Part shown: positions 1-7,909 of the stretch, piece by piece
Layout of the letters: every line of letters begins with the position of its first letter
Position numbering within the stretch: the first letter of the stretch is position 1
Origin: Alistipes sp.
GTDB taxonomy: Bacteria; Bacteroidota; Bacteroidia; Bacteroidales; Rikenellaceae
Length of the DNA: 12,935 nucleotides
Reading direction: 5' to 3'
Assembly: GCA_017391185.1 (NCBI GenBank)
Contig: JAFOZN010000303.1
Location: forward strand, 1-12,935
Position numbers and translations under genes: made by a program
The notes under the pieces: generated by a model
Seen by the model: the letters and a program-made list of their open reading frames with translations, nothing else
Told to the model about the DNA's origin: nothing
Databases searched by the model: none

Positions 1-394
1 GTGAAGCCAAGGCGATGAGTATGACACTTCCCAACATGGTGAATTGAGCCTGAAATGCCAACAAAACACCCACTGCAACAAACGAGAGCCACATCCACTC
101 TCGGCGCGAAGTTAGGCGAGAAATCACCACATCGGCAGAGAACATCACAATCCATGCAAACAAGGTCTGAATCAACGCACCGACCACAGGCCAACGATAA
201 AATTGCAACAAGAATGCCCCCGCATAATCGGGATAACTATCTAAATAACGCACCTGCAACTGTACAAAATCGGGCAAGGTAGAGAAGAAACTCATAGCCT
301 CCATCCAACGCAACGTATTGGGATAGACCAAAAGCCAAAAGAGATACACGAGTGGCAAAAGCACCAACGAATGGCGCAGAACTATCTTTTTCAT
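1..394 (-). CDS. N-terminal part of a polytopic membrane protein, possibly DUF6057 family (runs off left edge)
   Basis: The frame is open from an ATG at 394 to the first base of the window without a stop, giving the first 131 residues of a longer protein. It begins MKKIVLRHSL and has strongly hydrophobic segments at about residues 8-24, 68-91, 99-114 and 117-131, so it is an inner-membrane protein with several helices. Between the first two segments lies a soluble stretch rich in Tyr and Asp (about 30-66). It starts 17 nt after the stop of the heme-motif lipoprotein gene, so the two are almost certainly one transcript. An AAGGA stretch about 10 nt upstream of the ATG could act as ribosome binding site. 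From memory, Bacteroidales genomes have a membrane family (DUF6057) next to such lipoproteins; the assignment rests on that context and the hydrophobic profile, not on a diagnostic motif. Two overlapping short frames (237-419 minus, 55-282 plus) are shadows. The existence of the gene is much surer than its family. Confidence 0.8.
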   Translation of the reverse strand, partial: MKKIVLRHSLVLLPLVYLFWLLVYPNTLRWMEAMSFFSTLPDFVQLQVRYLDSYPDYAGAFLLQFYRWPVVGALIQTLFAWIVMFSADVVISRLTSRREWMWLSFVAVGVLLAFQAQFTMLGSVILIALAS

Positions 395-411
395 ATCTAA
401 ATTCCTTTTCT

Positions 412-1851
412 TTACTCAAACAACTTTTTGACCTGATCCATTGGTAGTTTCACCTCGCCTAAAATAAACTCTGGCACATTATAGGATTTCATACGCCATG
501 TATTGTGAAGAGGATTTTGCTGAGGCAACAAAAATGGCTTGGTACACACCCCATTAGCGTCAATGTGAGCAAAATAGAGACGTGTAAATCGACCATCCAA
601 TCGGCGAGATCCCACCACTACCCAACGGCCACTCGATGACCATGCATGGCAACTCTCCGAATCTTCGGAATTAAGCATAGAGACATCCACACGCTGCTTT
701 GACTGTAGATCTATCATCGCCATATCCGCCTGCTTGTGCCATACGGGGAAGGTGGCACAATCCGATGATGCATATAAGAGATAACGACCATCGGGCGAAA
801 TGCGAGGGAACGATGCACTACGATCATCCTCTTGAGAGTGGTACACCGTATCTACCTGCTCCAAAAGCTGACCACGCTCACGATCAAATCCTACTCGCAA
901 GATATCATAACGAAGCTGCTTACGCTCCTTGGGTAAAACAACAGGCTCTGCCGAACAGAAATAGAGCGACTCTCCATCGGGTGACCACGCTGGGAAGGTC
1001 TCCATGCGTGTAGAATCCATAAATCGAGGATCAACCAACATCTCACCCTTTTCTGTGTCATATATCATCAGATTAGAAGCCTTATCATAGACCTCAATCT
1101 TCTGCTCATCTTTGGCAAAAAATGCTTGAACTGTATCGTTCGAGGAGTAAGCCACAAAGCGTCCCAATGGATTCCACATAGGATAGACTCCTTGTTTCTT
1201 GGGCCCAATCTCAGGGAAGCTGACTTTGGAGATTTCACCATCCTTGAGGAACACCGTACCACCGCCCTTACCTCTGGCATGGAACATCATCTCATCGGGA
1301 GAGTAATTTTTGAATGAGTGGCAATTCACACATCCATCACCATTGACCGAATTATCCACCAAGACCTTCTCTACGAACGATGTCAAATCACGCTGATAAA
1401 GGCCCATCTGTCGCCAACCCTCATAACTTGGCTCGATCAGACGATAGGCTACCCAACCATCTATCTCATCCTCTGAGACATGAATATCAAAAGGCTTAAA
1501 CTCAACGCCTTGAGGCTCATCCTTATCCCAAACAGAGACAGTAATGCTCAAACTCTTACCCGCAGCTTGAGCCATGAGTTTACGCCACTCATCAAGCGGA
1601 ATATCCACCAAGCCATCTCGCCCTTTAACCTCCAATACTTTCGCTCCTTGCAAAGCGATATCAGCCTTGATATACTTTACGCCAGAGACCATAAAGTTCA
1701 GAGGGGCGATATTTTTAGGCACCGTAACACCAACATAATCTGGAAATATCAAAGGTCGCTCCGCCGACTTGCGCTCCGCCACCGTAGGAAAGCTGCTGCA
1801 AGCGCTGACCACAAAAGCCAAAAGCACGACCGTCAAAAGTCTAATTTTCAT
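412..1851 (-). CDS. Lipoprotein with c-type heme motif (CVNCH) and TolB/PD40-like beta-propeller repeats
   Basis: This 479-residue protein has a lipoprotein signal peptide (MKIRLLTVVLLAFVVSAC) with the lipidated Cys at 18. The +2 to +6 residues (SSFPT) are uncharged, so a periplasm-facing anchor is more likely than surface export. I chose the ATG at 1851 over the upstream ATG at 1872 because it places the signal peptide at the N-terminus. Residues 174-178 are CVNCH, a canonical CXXCH heme c attachment site, followed by an SPDEMMFHARGKGG segment whose Met or His could supply an axial ligand. Residues from about 220 onward carry at least four WD40-like PD40 motifs of the form WxPxGRxxxYSS: near 223-238 (YPMWNPLGRFVAYSSN), 286-301 (FPAWSPDGESLYFCSA), 348-364 (FPRISPDGRYLLYASS) and a degenerate one at 401-417. 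This suggests a heme domain joined to a beta-propeller, as in TolB-like proteins. It is the first gene of an operon with the membrane protein downstream. The redox partner and substrate are unknown. Confidence 0.88.
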   Translation of the reverse strand: MKIRLLTVVLLAFVVSACSSFPTVAERKSAERPLIFPDYVGVTVPKNIAPLNFMVSGVKYIKADIALQGAKVLEVKGRDGLVDIPLDEWRKLMAQAAGKSLSITVSVWDKDEPQGVEFKPFDIHVSEDEIDGWVAYRLIEPSYEGWRQMGLYQRDLTSFVEKVLVDNSVNGDGCVNCHSFKNYSPDEMMFHARGKGGGTVFLKDGEISKVSFPEIGPKKQGVYPMWNPLGRFVAYSSNDTVQAFFAKDEQKIEVYDKASNLMIYDTEKGEMLVDPRFMDSTRMETFPAWSPDGESLYFCSAEPVVLPKERKQLRYDILRVGFDRERGQLLEQVDTVYHSQEDDRSASFPRISPDGRYLLYASSDCATFPVWHKQADMAMIDLQSKQRVDVSMLNSEDSESCHAWSSSGRWVVVGSRRLDGRFTRLYFAHIDANGVCTKPFLLPQQNPLHNTWRMKSYNVPEFILGEVKLPMDQVKKLFE

Positions 1852-1883
1852 ATCTATACACCGTTTATACACTACAAATAAAG

Positions 1884-1915
1884 CAAAAATAAGAAAATTT
1901 ATTCACATTATGCAA
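1884..1915 (-). promoter_or_regulatory. Probable Bacteroidota-type promoter for the heme lipoprotein operon
   Basis: Read on the minus strand, 1891-1884 is TATTTTTG, a full match to the TAnnTTTG -7 consensus. A TTG at 1915-1913, 21 nt further upstream, could serve as the -33 element. Transcription would start near 1878, leaving a leader of roughly 27 nt before the ATG at 1851. A one-mismatch box (TTTATTTG, 1882-1875) is a weaker alternative. The rest of 1852-2138 is AT-rich and shows no gene, repeat or obvious riboswitch fold. Confidence 0.5.
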
Positions 1916-2035
1916 CTTTAAGCCCCAAAAAGAGTTTTTACACTGGCTATTTTCTCTTGTTGGTTATATCGAAATTGATACGCACAAAGACTTTATCAAC
2001 AAAATGCGCCCACGCCTATTATTATAAGGTGTAAA

Positions 2036-2069
2036 TTGCCCGAATTTCGATTTTTTATTTGTATATTTG
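2036..2069 (+). promoter_or_regulatory. Probable Bacteroidota-type promoter for the valS operon
   Basis: TATATTTG at 2062-2069 matches the TAnnTTTG -7 consensus exactly. A TTG at 2036-2038 lies 23 nt upstream, slightly longer than the usual spacer, and could be the -33 element. The start point would fall near 2076, giving a leader of about 63 nt ahead of the valS ATG at 2139. No T-box antiterminator or terminator hairpin with a U-run is visible in the leader, so simple constitutive or growth-rate control is the parsimonious reading. The in-frame ATG at 2067 overlaps this box, which argues against it as the translation start. Confidence 0.6.
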
Positions 2070-2138
2070 CGGTCAACTTTGCCTGCCGAGAGCGAGCAAA
2101 GAAGAAAGTGCAATAATCGAATTAAAAATATAGAATCT

Positions 2139-4762
2139 ATGGTAGCAGACAAGTACACACCACAAGAGATTGAATCCAAGTGGTATGAGTATTGGATCGA
2201 AAACAAACTTTTCCACTCGGAGCCTGACGCTCGCGAGCCTTACACTATAGTTATCCCACCACCCAACGTAACTGGTATGTTGCACATGGGACACATGCTT
2301 AACAACACGCTTCAGGATGTTTTGATGCGCCGCGCACGTCAGCAGGGCAAGAATGCTTGCTGGGTGCCAGGTACTGACCACGCATCTATCGCCACAGAGG
2401 CCAAGGTTGTAGCTAAGCTCAAGGCTGAGGGTATTGACAAGGCTTCACTTTCGCGCGAAGAGTTCTTGGCTCACGCATGGGAGTGGAAGGAGAAGCATGG
2501 TGGTATTATCCTCCAGCAGTTGCGCAAGTTGGGTGCTTCATGTGATTGGGATCGTACATGCTTTACGATGGACGAGCCACGCACTCAGAGCGTGATCAAG
2601 GTATTCTGCGACCTCTACGAGAAGGGTAAGATCTATCGAGGCGTACGTATGGTCAACTGGGATCCATCGGCTAAGACTGCACTCTCGGATGAGGAGGTAA
2701 TTTATAAAGAGTCACAGGGTAAGCTCTACTATTTGCGTTATCAGGTAGAGGGCTCAGATCGCTATTTGGTTGTTGCAACAACCCGTCCTGAGACCATCTT
2801 GGGCGATACTGCAGTCTGCCTCAACCCTAACGATGAGCGTTATGCAGATATCCCAGAGGGTGCGCGAGTAATCGTACCATTGGTAGGTCGCTCGGTGCCA
2901 ATCATCCGCGATGAGTATGTCGATATCGAGTTCGGTACAGGAGCTTTGAAGGTTACTCCTGCACACGATGTGAACGACTATATGTTGGGTGAGAAGTACA
3001 ATTTGGAGACTATCGACATCTTCAACGATGATGGCACGATAAACGACAAGGTAGGAATGTATGTTGGCGTAGATCGTTTCGACTGCCGTAAGCAGATCGA
3101 GAAGGATTTGCAGGAGGCTGGTCTGATGGAGAAGGTCGAGCAATATACCAACAACGTGGGTTACTCGGAGCGTACAGGTGTAGCTATCGAGCCAAAGCTC
3201 TCGATGCAGTGGTTTATGTCTATGGCCGAGATTGCAGAGCCAGCGACAAAGGCTGTATTGGAGGATGCTATTAAGTTTATCCCTGCAAAGTATAAGAATA
3301 CATACCGCCACTGGATGGAGAATATCAAGGATTGGTGTATCTCACGTCAGTTGTGGTGGGGTCAGCGTATCCCAGCATACTACTTGCCTAAGGGAGGATA
3401 TGTAATCGCAGAGACTGCTGAGCAGGCTTTGGAGAAGGCTCGCGAGAAGGCTCAGGATCCAACATTGCAACTCAGCGACTTGCGTCAGGATGAGGATGTA
3501 CTCGATACATGGTTCAGCTCTTGGTTGTGGCCTATCTCTGTTTTTGACGGAATACGTAACCCTGAGAACGAAGACATCAAGTATTACTACCCTACCAGCG
3601 ACTTGATCACAGTCCAGATATTATCTTCTTCTGGGTAGCACGTATGATTATGGCTGGTTATGAGTACCGAGGTGAGAAGCCATTTGGTAATGTATATTTC
3701 ACAGGTATCGTACGCGACAAGTTGGGCCGCAAAATGTCTAAGCAGCTCGGCAACTCACCAGATCCACTCGATCTGATTGCCAAATATGGTGCTGATGGTA
3801 TGCGTGTAGCAATGATGCTCTCTTCTTCGGCAGGAAACGATGTGATGTTCGATGAGGCTCTCTGTGAGCAGGGTCGTAACTTCGGTAACAAGATCTGGAA
3901 TGCCTACCGTCTGATTTCGATGTGGCAGGTGGATGAGTCATTGGCTCAGAGCGAGAATAACCGTCTCTCGGTAGAGTGGTTTAAGCAGACTCTCTCGAAG
4001 GCTATCGCTGAGATTAACGATCTCTTCTCATCATACCGCATCTCGGAGGCATTTATGCGAATCTACAAGCTCTTCTGGGATGATTTCAGCGGTTGGTATT
4101 TGGAGATGGTTAAGCCTGCATATCAGCAACCAACAGATAAGGCTACGATGGAGTCTACGAAGTATTACTTCGACCAGCTCATGCGCCTTATCCACCCATT
4201 CATGCCATTCGTGACAGAGGAGATCTGGCAGGATCTTGCGCCACGCGCCGAAGGTGAGTCTATCATGTATGCGCCAATGCCTGAGGCTGAGCAGGTGGAT
4301 GAGAAGCTACTCGCTCGTTTTGAGCTTGCCACAGAGGTTATCACAGGCATCCGTAACGTACGCAAGCAGAAGAACATCGCTCAGAAGCAGGAGTTGGAGC
4401 TCAACGTAATCGCAGACGAGAACTATCCAGCTGAGTATGCTCCTGTGATTGCCAAGATGTGTAACCTGAGTCAGATTAACCTCATCGAGGAGAAGGATCC
4501 TACGGCTGATGCCTTCATCGTCAAGACTACTCAGTATTTTGTACCGATGGGCGAGATGATTGACAAGGATGCCGAGCTTAAGAAACTCTCTGATGAGCTC
4601 ACATATTTGGAGGGATTCCTCTCAAGCGTAATGAAGAAACTCTCTAACGAGCGTTTCGTAAATTCAGCTCCTGAGAAGGTTGTCGCTAACGAGAAGGCCA
4701 AAAAGGCTGACGCTGAGGCTAAGATCGCTGCTATCAAGGAGCGCATGGAAGCACTTAAATAA
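2139..4762 (+). CDS. valS: Valyl-tRNA synthetase, interrupted by a single-base frameshift at about 3612
   Basis: This is a class Ia aminoacyl-tRNA synthetase that charges tRNA-Val and edits mischarged Thr-tRNA. Restoring one base gives 874 residues, a normal bacterial ValRS length. Landmarks in the restored numbering are the HIGH-type motif HMGH at 49-52, [11 protein letters not shown] at 77-87, the editing-domain motif TTRPET at 214-219 with KVTPAHD at 271-277, [16 protein letters not shown] at 397-412, DVLDTWFSS at 453-461, KMSKQ (KMSKS loop) at 532-536, the anticodon-binding helical domain at about 600-760, and a Lys/Glu/Ala-rich C-terminal coiled coil at about 810-874. The start at 2139 begins [12 protein letters not shown]; the in-frame ATG at 2067 adds 24 atypical residues and overlaps the promoter. 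As written, the first frame runs to a TAG at 3636-3638 and the second frame is open from 3614 to 4762, so neither piece alone holds both catalytic motifs. Codon use is strongly biased, as in highly expressed genes. It heads a six-gene operon. Confidence 0.95.
3606..3617 (+). other. Frameshift site in valS (one G missing)
   Basis: Upstream of this point the protein reads TSDLIT in frame 3; downstream it reads [11 protein letters not shown] in frame 2. The expected ValRS sequence across the join is T-G-P-D, which would need ACA GGT CCA GAT. The window has ACA GTC CAG at 3609-3617, so one G of a GG pair appears lost near 3612. There is no -1 slippery heptamer (the context is ATCACAG) and no strong stem-loop just downstream, so programmed frameshifting is not supported. 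Confidence 0.9.
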
Positions 4763-4770
4763 AGCGTTAG

Positions 4771-6282
4771 ATGCTCAAAAGAATCATACCACTGCTTTTT
4801 GCTCTTATGCTCAGCCTTACGGCTTGTCATAAAGAGCAAAGCGGTGTGAGTATGGTTGTTGCCCCAAGACCTTCACATATCATCCTACCCCCTTCGGTAG
4901 AGTATGATCCGCATTTTTGGTCACAAAACATTATAATGCGCGGAATAGACTCTACGGCTTGGGGTACTATCTGCAAAAGAGTAGAGAAGATGGGCATCAA
5001 GCGCATGCGCATGATGGTGATGCCGTCTTGGTGGGAGCCCCAAAATGATAACAACGACTCGGAAATAACAGCATGGGAAAATCTGACTCTTTCATCTGTC
5101 GAGATGCAATCGCTCTACAAGGCGTTGGATTTGGCCGAAAGAGAGAAGATTGATGTCACGATGGTGGCGTGGGGTTGTCACAAATGGTGTGGGCATATCA
5201 TTGATACTAAATATCGTTCAAACCAGAGATATTTCTTAGCAGAGAGCAACTCTACTGAAGATTGGTGTATCCCTTCGAAGCAGATTGATGAGTGGGCAGA
5301 GAGCATTTCAGCGCTTCTGCAACACTTGATTCTAAAAAAGAAATATACCTGCATCAAGGCTCTGACGCTAATCAACGAGCCAAGTTGGTCATATCAGATT
5401 GATGGCAAGGTTGACGCTGAGCATTACTTTAAGATGTGTCATGCCGTAGATGAGCGTTTGGAAAGAGACGGAGTGCGTAACAAAATTAGATTCGACCTTT
5501 CGGATGATGCCGAGAACATTGAGTTCCTCAAGCACTCAACCCGTAGCGTAGATGATATTGCCGACTCTTACAACTCGCACACCTATAAATTTGGTTACGA
5601 GACACCCAATAGCGAGATTGAGGCTTGGGAGAGAGCCAATATCGAGGTGGTTGCACCGACAGGTAAACCGCACTACATAGGAGAGTTCGGATCGAATCAG
5701 AATGTGGGTGCATCGCGACAAAAGGATATAGACCTCTACGAACGAGGCGTCCTGATGGCTCGCATAGCTCTTTCGCTGATGAATGCTGGTGCGGCAGGGG
5801 TAAGCTATTGGTCTCTCTTGGATCAATACTACGCCTTCACCGATTCTTATGGTTCGATGCAACAGTTGGGCCTGTGGCGTTCGGCTAAGAGCGAGTATCG
5901 GAGTGAGCCATACTATGATAATATAAAGTGTGATTTGGAACTCAGACCTCAGTATTGGGCATACTCTCTGCTGACTCGTCACATCGGATCAGGCGAGATA
6001 TACCCTTTGACTACGGGCAACGAATTTGTCGCGGCTTCGGCCTTTCGCGATGAACAGGGTAAGTGGGTTTACATCTTTGCCAATGGCTCGGAGGAGGATT
6101 TCGTGGCCACGTTAGAAAACAAGGCTCTTGGCAAAACAAAATTTAGCCACTACGCCTATACCAAAGAGACTCTGCCCCAAGATGATAGCCTAATCGAGGC
6201 AGATGACAAGATAAGCTCACGCAAGGGTGCATTAGAGATCGCTATTGAGGCTCAGAGCGTAGCGGTATATGTAGAGAAATAG
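4771..6282 (+). CDS. Lipoprotein glycoside hydrolase, clan GH-A (GH5-like, cellulase-type fold)
   Basis: This 503-residue protein has a lipoprotein signal peptide with the lipidated Cys at 19 (LMLSLTAC). The following HKEQ partly resembles the charged export signal that sends Bacteroidota lipoproteins to the cell surface. The catalytic TIM barrel covers about residues 45-405. The clan GH-A signature is clear: IKALTLINEP puts the acid/base Glu at 203, and KPHYIGEFGS puts the nucleophile Glu at 305. Supporting residues are Arg/Met-rich KRMRMM at 77-82 on an early strand, HTY at 270-272, and W347 in VSYWSLLD. Residues 406-503 form a beta-rich C-terminal domain common in GH-A enzymes. It probably hydrolyses a beta-glycosidic bond, but the substrate cannot be read from the sequence, and GH39 or another GH-A family is possible. 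It begins 8 nt after the valS stop and ends 4 nt before rnhA, so it is inside the operon. No SusC/SusD or sensor gene is nearby. Confidence 0.82.
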   Translation: MLKRIIPLLFALMLSLTACHKEQSGVSMVVAPRPSHIILPPSVEYDPHFWSQNIIMRGIDSTAWGTICKRVEKMGIKRMRMMVMPSWWEPQNDNNDSEITAWENLTLSSVEMQSLYKALDLAEREKIDVTMVAWGCHKWCGHIIDTKYRSNQRYFLAESNSTEDWCIPSKQIDEWAESISALLQHLILKKKYTCIKALTLINEPSWSYQIDGKVDAEHYFKMCHAVDERLERDGVRNKIRFDLSDDAENIEFLKHSTRSVDDIADSYNSHTYKFGYETPNSEIEAWERANIEVVAPTGKPHYIGEFGSNQNVGASRQKDIDLYERGVLMARIALSLMNAGAAGVSYWSLLDQYYAFTDSYGSMQQLGLWRSAKSEYRSEPYYDNIKCDLELRPQYWAYSLLTRHIGSGEIYPLTTGNEFVAASAFRDEQGKWVYIFANGSEEDFVATLENKALGKTKFSHYAYTKETLPQDDSLIEADDKISSRKGALEIAIEAQSVAVYVEK

Positions 6283-6286
6283 AGAG

Positions 6287-6742
6287 ATGGCAGATATTAC
6301 GATATATACAGACGGAGCAGCACAGGGCAACCCCGGACGAGGTGGTTTCGGCGTGGTATTATTATCAGGCCCACACCGCAAGGAGTTGGCTTCGGGCTTT
6401 AGACTCACGACCAACAATCGCATGGAGCTAATGGCTGTATGCGTAGCGTTGGAGGCTCTGAAGTTTGAGGGTAGCAACGTCACCCTCTACTCTGACTCGA
6501 AATATGTAGTCGATGCAGTGAATCAGCGTTGGGTATTTGGGTGGGAGCGCAAAGGCTTCGCTGGCAAGAAAAATCCCGACCTTTGGATGCGTTTTCTAAA
6601 GGTATATCGCCGTCACCACGTACAGTTTGTATGGGTTAAGGGACACGCCTCAACCATAGAGAACAATCGTTGCGATGAATTGGCGGTAGCGGCAGCCAAC
6701 GGAGAAGTGCTACACGAGGATACGGGTTATAAACCAGGATAA
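6287..6742 (+). CDS. rnhA: Ribonuclease HI
   Basis: RNase HI cleaves the RNA strand of RNA-DNA hybrids using two divalent metals, removing primers and R-loops in the cytoplasm. The 151-residue length is standard for the bacterial enzyme. All catalytic residues are present: D9 in IYTDGAAQGNPG, E47 in NNRMELMA, D70 in LYSDSKYV, H120 in WVKGHAS and D130 in NRCDELA. The basic segment WERKGFAGKKNPDLW (86-100) corresponds to the substrate-binding basic protrusion of the E. coli type. The gene starts 4 nt after the glycosidase stop with a purine-rich AGAGAG immediately before the ATG. The next gene starts 3 nt after its stop, so translational coupling is likely. Confidence 0.97.
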   Translation: MADITIYTDGAAQGNPGRGGFGVVLLSGPHRKELASGFRLTTNNRMELMAVCVALEALKFEGSNVTLYSDSKYVVDAVNQRWVFGWERKGFAGKKNPDLWMRFLKVYRRHHVQFVWVKGHASTIENNRCDELAVAAANGEVLHEDTGYKPG

Positions 6743-6745
6743 GGT

Positions 6746-7099
6746 ATGGATATCGAATCTATCAGAGAGTATTGCCTCAAAAAGAGAGCCGTCACAGAGG
6801 AATTTCCTTTTGATGATACGACTCTGGTATTCAAGGTAGGGGGAAAGATGTTTGCCTGCATGCCATTGGATAGAGCCGATATGCTCACACTAAAGTGCGA
6901 TGCCGAGTATGCCTTGGAGCTAAGAGAGCGCCACTCAGCCATAGAGCCAGCATGGCATTTTAATAAAAAGTATTGGAATCAACACCGCATATCGGAGTTG
7001 GAGGATGATCTACTAAAGAGTCTGATAGACCACTCATACGATGAGGTGCTACGGAAGATGTCTCGCCGAAAGAGAGAAGAGATAGAGAATTTAGAATAG
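6746..7099 (+). CDS. MmcQ/YjbR family protein (DUF419)
   Basis: A 117-residue cytosolic protein with the typical YjbR/MmcQ layout: an N-terminal helix (IESIREYCLKKRAV), the hallmark FPFDDTTLVFKVGGKMFA stretch at 20-37, and a WHFNKKYWN segment at 70-78 matching the family's HMNKxHW motif. A basic C-terminal helix (KMSRRKREE) ends the protein. The family has a CyaY-like fold and is often labelled DNA-binding, but no biochemical role is firmly established, so none is assigned here. It lies 3 nt after rnhA and 7 nt before the metallo-hydrolase gene, within the valS operon. Confidence 0.9.
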   Translation: MDIESIREYCLKKRAVTEEFPFDDTTLVFKVGGKMFACMPLDRADMLTLKCDAEYALELRERHSAIEPAWHFNKKYWNQHRISELEDDLLKSLIDHSYDEVLRKMSRRKREEIENLE

Positions 7100-7106
7100 A
7101 GAGCCA

Positions 7107-7883
7107 ATGAAAATCACATTCTTGGGAACAGGAACATCACAGGGAGTACCTGTCATAGGTTGTCGTTGTGAGGTGTGCCAATCATCCGATGAGCGCGACA
7201 AACGTCTGCGCACCTCGGCTATGATAGAGTGTGATGATATGCGTATAGTAATTGACGCTGGGCCCGACTTTAGAGAGCAGATGCTTCGCACGGGAGTACG
7301 CACATTGGATGCTATATTGCTCACCCACGAGCATAAGGATCATACGGGCGGATTGGATGATGTGAGAGCATTCAACTTTGTGGACTTCCCCACCATACGC
7401 CCCATAGACATCTATGCCACACACCGCACGGCAGAGGTGGTGCGCAAGGATTTTGATTATGCCTTTGTGAGTAATAAATATATAGGTGTGCCAGAGATGC
7501 GACTCCACGAATTTGATCCTAAGAAGGATTTTGAGGTCAAAGGTCTAAGCATAACGCCCATCAGAGGTCACCATTCGGAGCGTTTCGAGGTGACGGGCTT
7601 CAGGATTGGCAAGATGGCATATCTGACCGATTTCAAACAATTGATGGAGGGTGAGATAGAGAAACTTCGAGGTGTAGAACTTTTGGTGGTCAATGCTTTG
7701 CGTTTTGAGCCACACTACTCACACTTCTGTGTCGAGGAGGCTCTCGACCTTATAAGCAAAGTAAAGCCTCGCAAGGCATACCTCACTCACCTATCGCACA
7801 CGATAGGTCTGCACGCCCAGAGCGAAAACAAATTACCCGAAGGCGTGAGCTTAGCTTACGATAGGCTGAGTGTAGAGATATAG
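7107..7883 (+). CDS. Metallo-beta-lactamase-fold hydrolase, PhnP-like
   Basis: This 258-residue cytosolic enzyme opens with MKITFLGTGTSQGVP, the usual first strand of the PhnP/PqqB-like branch, then GCRCEVC (18-24). Its Cys 19, 21 and 24 match the structural zinc site of PhnP. The metal-binding HxHxDH motif is THEHKDH at 73-79 (H74, H76, D78, H79). Further metal ligands are likely H155 or H156 (PIRGHHSE), D175 (YLTDF) and H228 (YLTHLSH). PhnP itself is a cyclic phosphodiesterase of phosphonate metabolism, but no phn genes are here. In Bacteroidota this lone form is common and its substrate is unknown, so phosphodiesterase activity is only a family-level inference. It lies 7 nt after the MmcQ/YjbR gene and 26 nt before the dehydrogenase gene. 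Confidence 0.92.
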   Translation: MKITFLGTGTSQGVPVIGCRCEVCQSSDERDKRLRTSAMIECDDMRIVIDAGPDFREQMLRTGVRTLDAILLTHEHKDHTGGLDDVRAFNFVDFPTIRPIDIYATHRTAEVVRKDFDYAFVSNKYIGVPEMRLHEFDPKKDFEVKGLSITPIRGHHSERFEVTGFRIGKMAYLTDFKQLMEGEIEKLRGVELLVVNALRFEPHYSHFCVEEALDLISKVKPRKAYLTHLSHTIGLHAQSENKLPEGVSLAYDRLSVEI

Positions 7884-7909
7884 AGAAAAACTAATAATAA
7901 AGATAGAAA

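Noticed and set aside
237..419. 60-residue minus-strand frame near the left edge
   Set aside because: It overlaps the longer membrane-protein frame (394 to the window edge), which has better helices, a plausible ribosome binding site and operon spacing.
1480..1881. 133-residue plus-strand reading frame opposite the heme lipoprotein
   Set aside because: It lies wholly antisense to a well-supported gene, has an unremarkable basic composition and no recognisable domain. It is a shadow frame.
2077..2101. Small hairpin in the valS leader (CTTTGC with GCAAAG), considered as T-box or attenuator
   Set aside because: The stem is only 6 bp, has no U-run, and shows no T-box conserved core. Bacteroidota rarely use T-boxes.
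2067..2138. Upstream in-frame ATG of valS (24 extra residues)
   Set aside because: It overlaps the -7 promoter box, the added residues do not look like a ValRS N-terminus, and [12 protein letters not shown] at 2139 is a normal start.
2754..3311. 185-residue minus-strand reading frame opposite valS
   Set aside because: It is antisense to conserved ValRS editing-domain sequence, with Ile/Leu/Cys/His-rich composition typical of a shadow of biased codons.
3606..3660. Programmed ribosomal frameshift in valS
   Set aside because: There is no slippery heptamer at the junction (ATCACAG) and no clear stimulatory hairpin or pseudoknot, and ValRS is not known to use recoding. A missing base explains it more simply.
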